Shown here: in pieces, positions 15,127-17,049 of the stretch
How positions within the stretch are numbered: the stretch's first letter is position 1
How the letters are laid out: each line of letters opens with the position of its first letter
Assembly: GCA_003520205.1 (NCBI GenBank)
Contig: DOVG01000154.1
Span: forward strand, 1 to 17,049
Direction: 5' to 3'
From: Lachnospiraceae bacterium
Lineage (GTDB): Bacteria; Bacillota; Clostridia; Lachnospirales; Lachnospiraceae
Length of the DNA stretch: 17,049 nucleotides
Notes under the pieces: generated by a model
Told to the model about the DNA's origin: nothing
The model's input: only the letters and a program-made list of their open reading frames with translations
The model's database searches: none
Made by a program: the position numbers and the translations under genes

Positions 15127-16890
15127 ATGAAAACTAAAGGAAAAGGTAAAAACCGGCTGGCATTTCAATTTATGATTTTCTTTTTCGTCAGTTTACTTCT
15201 GACAGATTTTTTATCTTTTTTTCTGATTCGAAATGTAGTAAAAGACAATTATTTAACTGAAAAAGCTGAGAATATAAATGGTGTAGAACTTGAAGTAGAG
15301 CAGACACTGAAAGAATATGCCTCATATGAATGGGTACTTGCATATATGCTTGACCATAGATATGAGGATTTTGATATGGAGTATGAGAGCTCGGAGAAAA
15401 CAAAAATCAAGATAAGCAAGCTTCTTGAGGCTCATCCAAGTATGGATATCATGACTGTTACAGAGGAAGAACTTGAGCAGTATACAGAAGCTGAAAAGAA
15501 AGCATATACAGAAATTGTATTTAACCGTTGGCTGCTTCGTATAAATGATATAAAAAAGGCTTATGACGTTACATTTTTGCATTTCTTTGCAACAGATGAT
15601 GACTATAAAGAAGATTTCTTTATTATAAGTGGTTCTGATGGTAAAGCAGTACGTGGCAAACAGCTGGGGAATGCATATGTATTTGGAACTCAGGTAACTA
15701 ACACTAAGCAGCAGACAGAGACCTTTAGGAACCTTAAGGATAATGTTTCCAGACTTATAGAGTCAGACAGCTACCTTGATGCGTATCGGTATATGTTCAA
15801 AATCAAAGACATGAATATTATTGCCGGAATGACTATTGAGATATCGGATGTTAAAAGAAATACACTTTTGAAGACTCTTCAGTTTTTGAATACATTTATC
15901 ATTCTTGAGATAATATTCTTTTTCATAATCAGATATATGATAAATCATATGTTGATAGAACCTCTGAAAGAGGTGGAGGAAAATGTCACTGAATACGCAA
16001 CTACGAAGAACGGAAAGCTTGTAAGAGACCAGCTCTCTCGTATTAAATCAAAGACAGAGATAGGTGCTCTTGCAGATGGCGTATCTGAGATGACCAGGGA
16101 GATAGAAGATTATCTGAAGAAGATACAGACAGTAACAGCAGAGAATGAACGAATCAGTGCAGATCTGGATATGGCGCAGAAGATTCAGACAGATATGCTG
16201 CCGAATACTTTCCCTGCTTTTCCTGATAGAACAGAGTTCGATATTTATGCTACGATGAAGCCTGCTAAAGAAGTGGGTGGAGACTTTTACGATTTCTTCA
16301 TGGTTGATGATGATCATCTGGCACTTCTAATAGCAGATGTTTCCGGAAAGGGAGTTCCGGCGGCGCTCTTCATGGTAAATGCCAAGACGCTTATCAAGAA
16401 TCGTACACTTCTTGGAGGGTCTTTGTCTGAGATATTTGCTGATGTAAGTGATCAGCTGCTTGATATAAATGAAGAGGGAATGTTCGTGACTCTCTGGATG
16501 GCGGTTATAGATATTCATACAGGTAAGGGAGTCGCTGCCAATGCCGGACATGAACACCCGGTACTCAGGTCCAGGGACGGAAAGTACGAACTCGTTAAGT
16601 ATCGTCATTCACTGGCAATAGCTATGATCAGAGGGGTTCCATTTGAAGAACATAGTATTGAATTAAAACCAGGTGACAGAATATTTGTTTATACGGATGG
16701 CCTTCCGGAGGCAAGACGAGAAGACGGAGAGTTTTATGGAACTACTCGTATGCTGGAGGCACTTAACAGATCGGGAGATTCTGATCTGGAGACGCTGCTT
16801 AGAGATGTGAGAAGAGAGATGAAAGATTTTGTCGCCGGAGCAGAGCAGTATGATGATGTAACCATGCTGGCATTTGATTTTCTAGGATAG
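15127..16890 (+). CDS. Membrane-bound SpoIIE/RsbU-type PP2C phosphatase with extracytoplasmic sensor
   Basis: Membrane segments at about 12-35 and 251-274 enclose a roughly 210-residue outside region, of Cache-like size and place but not identified. A HAMP-like linker (about 271-330) and a helix ending AQKIQTDMLP follow. The PPM/PP2C domain (about 350-587) is complete. It has VGGDFYDFF with D386 and D389, IADVSGKGVPAALFM with D404, the ANAGHEHPVL strand, VYTDGLPEA with D524, and QYDDVTML with D576/D577. These aspartates bind the catalytic metals. Such enzymes dephosphorylate a phosphoserine on a STAS antagonist, opposing an RsbW-type kinase such as the one at 6721. An outside signal would pass through HAMP to the phosphatase. 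GGAGG precedes the ATG by 5 bases. Because of the terminator before it, its expression may differ from the upstream operon. The family is certain; signal and substrate are unknown. Confidence 0.95.
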   Translation: MKTKGKGKNRLAFQFMIFFFVSLLLTDFLSFFLIRNVVKDNYLTEKAENINGVELEVEQTLKEYASYEWVLAYMLDHRYEDFDMEYESSEKTKIKISKLLEAHPSMDIMTVTEEELEQYTEAEKKAYTEIVFNRWLLRINDIKKAYDVTFLHFFATDDDYKEDFFIISGSDGKAVRGKQLGNAYVFGTQVTNTKQQTETFRNLKDNVSRLIESDSYLDAYRYMFKIKDMNIIAGMTIEISDVKRNTLLKTLQFLNTFIILEIIFFFIIRYMINHMLIEPLKEVEENVTEYATTKNGKLVRDQLSRIKSKTEIGALADGVSEMTREIEDYLKKIQTVTAENERISADLDMAQKIQTDMLPNTFPAFPDRTEFDIYATMKPAKEVGGDFYDFFMVDDDHLALLIADVSGKGVPAALFMVNAKTLIKNRTLLGGSLSEIFADVSDQLLDINEEGMFVTLWMAVIDIHTGKGVAANAGHEHPVLRSRDGKYELVKYRHSLAIAMIRGVPFEEHSIELKPGDRIFVYTDGLPEARREDGEFYGTTRMLEALNRSGDSDLETLLRDVRREMKDFVAGAEQYDDVTMLAFDFLG

Positions 16891-16899
16891 TATACTTTT

Positions 16900-17049
16900 T
16901 TAGATTATTTCCGCGACGAGCTTAAACTCGCTGTCACGAGGTGATATGCCTGAGAGGACACTGCTTGCGCACAGGCGCGGTGCCCTAGGCTCACTAAGCT
17001 CTCGCTTCGTCTTCGACTTGCGAATCGCTAAGTGAACAGACCGCTTATG
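16900..17049 (-). other. Minus-strand open frame running off the right edge, probably not a gene
   Basis: Read on the minus strand, 49 codons are open from the window edge to a TAA at 16900-16902, with the end reading PRDSEFKLVAEII. The other two minus frames are closed within the first 21 bases. It overlaps the palindromic element, and residues are arginine- and serine-rich, so it is more likely a repeat that happens to be open, the kind often annotated as a hypothetical protein. The 3' end of a true converging gene is possible. Confidence 0.2.
16913..17049. repeat. GC-rich palindromic intergenic element at the right edge, possible dispersed repeat
   Basis: After the phosphatase stop, composition shifts from AT-rich to clearly GC-rich. 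CGAG/CTCG (16917-16920 and 16927-16930) form a small hairpin. TCACTAAGC (16991-16999) pairs with GCTAAGTGA (17027-17035) with one mismatch, and CGC with GCG inside it, giving a long imperfect stem. Such sequences resemble family-specific intergenic repeats in Lachnospiraceae, by memory only. On the minus strand the element is also an open frame (see the partial open frame at 16900-17049). Confidence 0.45.

Overview
The window looks like chromosomal DNA of an anaerobic Firmicute of class Clostridia, most likely Lachnospiraceae (Butyrivibrio, Roseburia or a relative). The evidence is low GC with AT-rich codon use, strong AGGAGG-type ribosome binding sites, a Sec signal peptide ending in a YAAG-type site, and a membrane SpoIIE/RsbU phosphatase with a long sensor region. 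The assignment is an inference from style, not from a marker gene. No rRNA, tRNA, CRISPR array, insertion sequence or phage gene is visible.

Ten genes lie on the + strand with short gaps; no gene-free stretch exceeds about 160 bases. From left to right: the 3' part of a giant, modular, beta-rich, probably exported protein (its reading frame is open from base 1, so its start lies upstream); a 250-residue protein of unknown function; an RsbW-type ATP-binding anti-sigma or partner-switch kinase; a 521-residue charged coiled-coil protein; a RimJ/RimL-type GNAT acetyltransferase; a 556-residue helical protein; two tandem paralogous membrane-anchored exported proteins; a 636-residue secreted protein with a beta-helix-like C-terminus; a clear terminator; and a membrane-bound PP2C/SpoIIE phosphatase with an extracytoplasmic sensor and HAMP linker.

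The genes fall into three groups. The first is a surface group: the giant protein, the two anchored paralogs and the secreted beta-helix protein. The second is a cytoplasmic group of unrecognised, helical, highly charged proteins. The third is the two ends of a partner-switching circuit: an RsbW-like kinase inside the run, and an RsbU-like phosphatase with a sensor after it. The STAS-domain antagonist and the sigma factor or other target expected between them are not in the window. The working hypothesis is an envelope or surface-structure locus whose assembly or expression is set by an extracellular signal through phosphatase and kinase. The co-functioning is inferred from gene order and is unproven.

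Non-coding structure is modest but real. There is a good intrinsic terminator after the beta-helix gene, and a hairpin overlapping the stop of the giant gene. Three intergenic spacers hold palindromic elements resembling dispersed repeats. The last one, at the right edge, is GC-rich and carries a minus-strand open frame that runs off the window.
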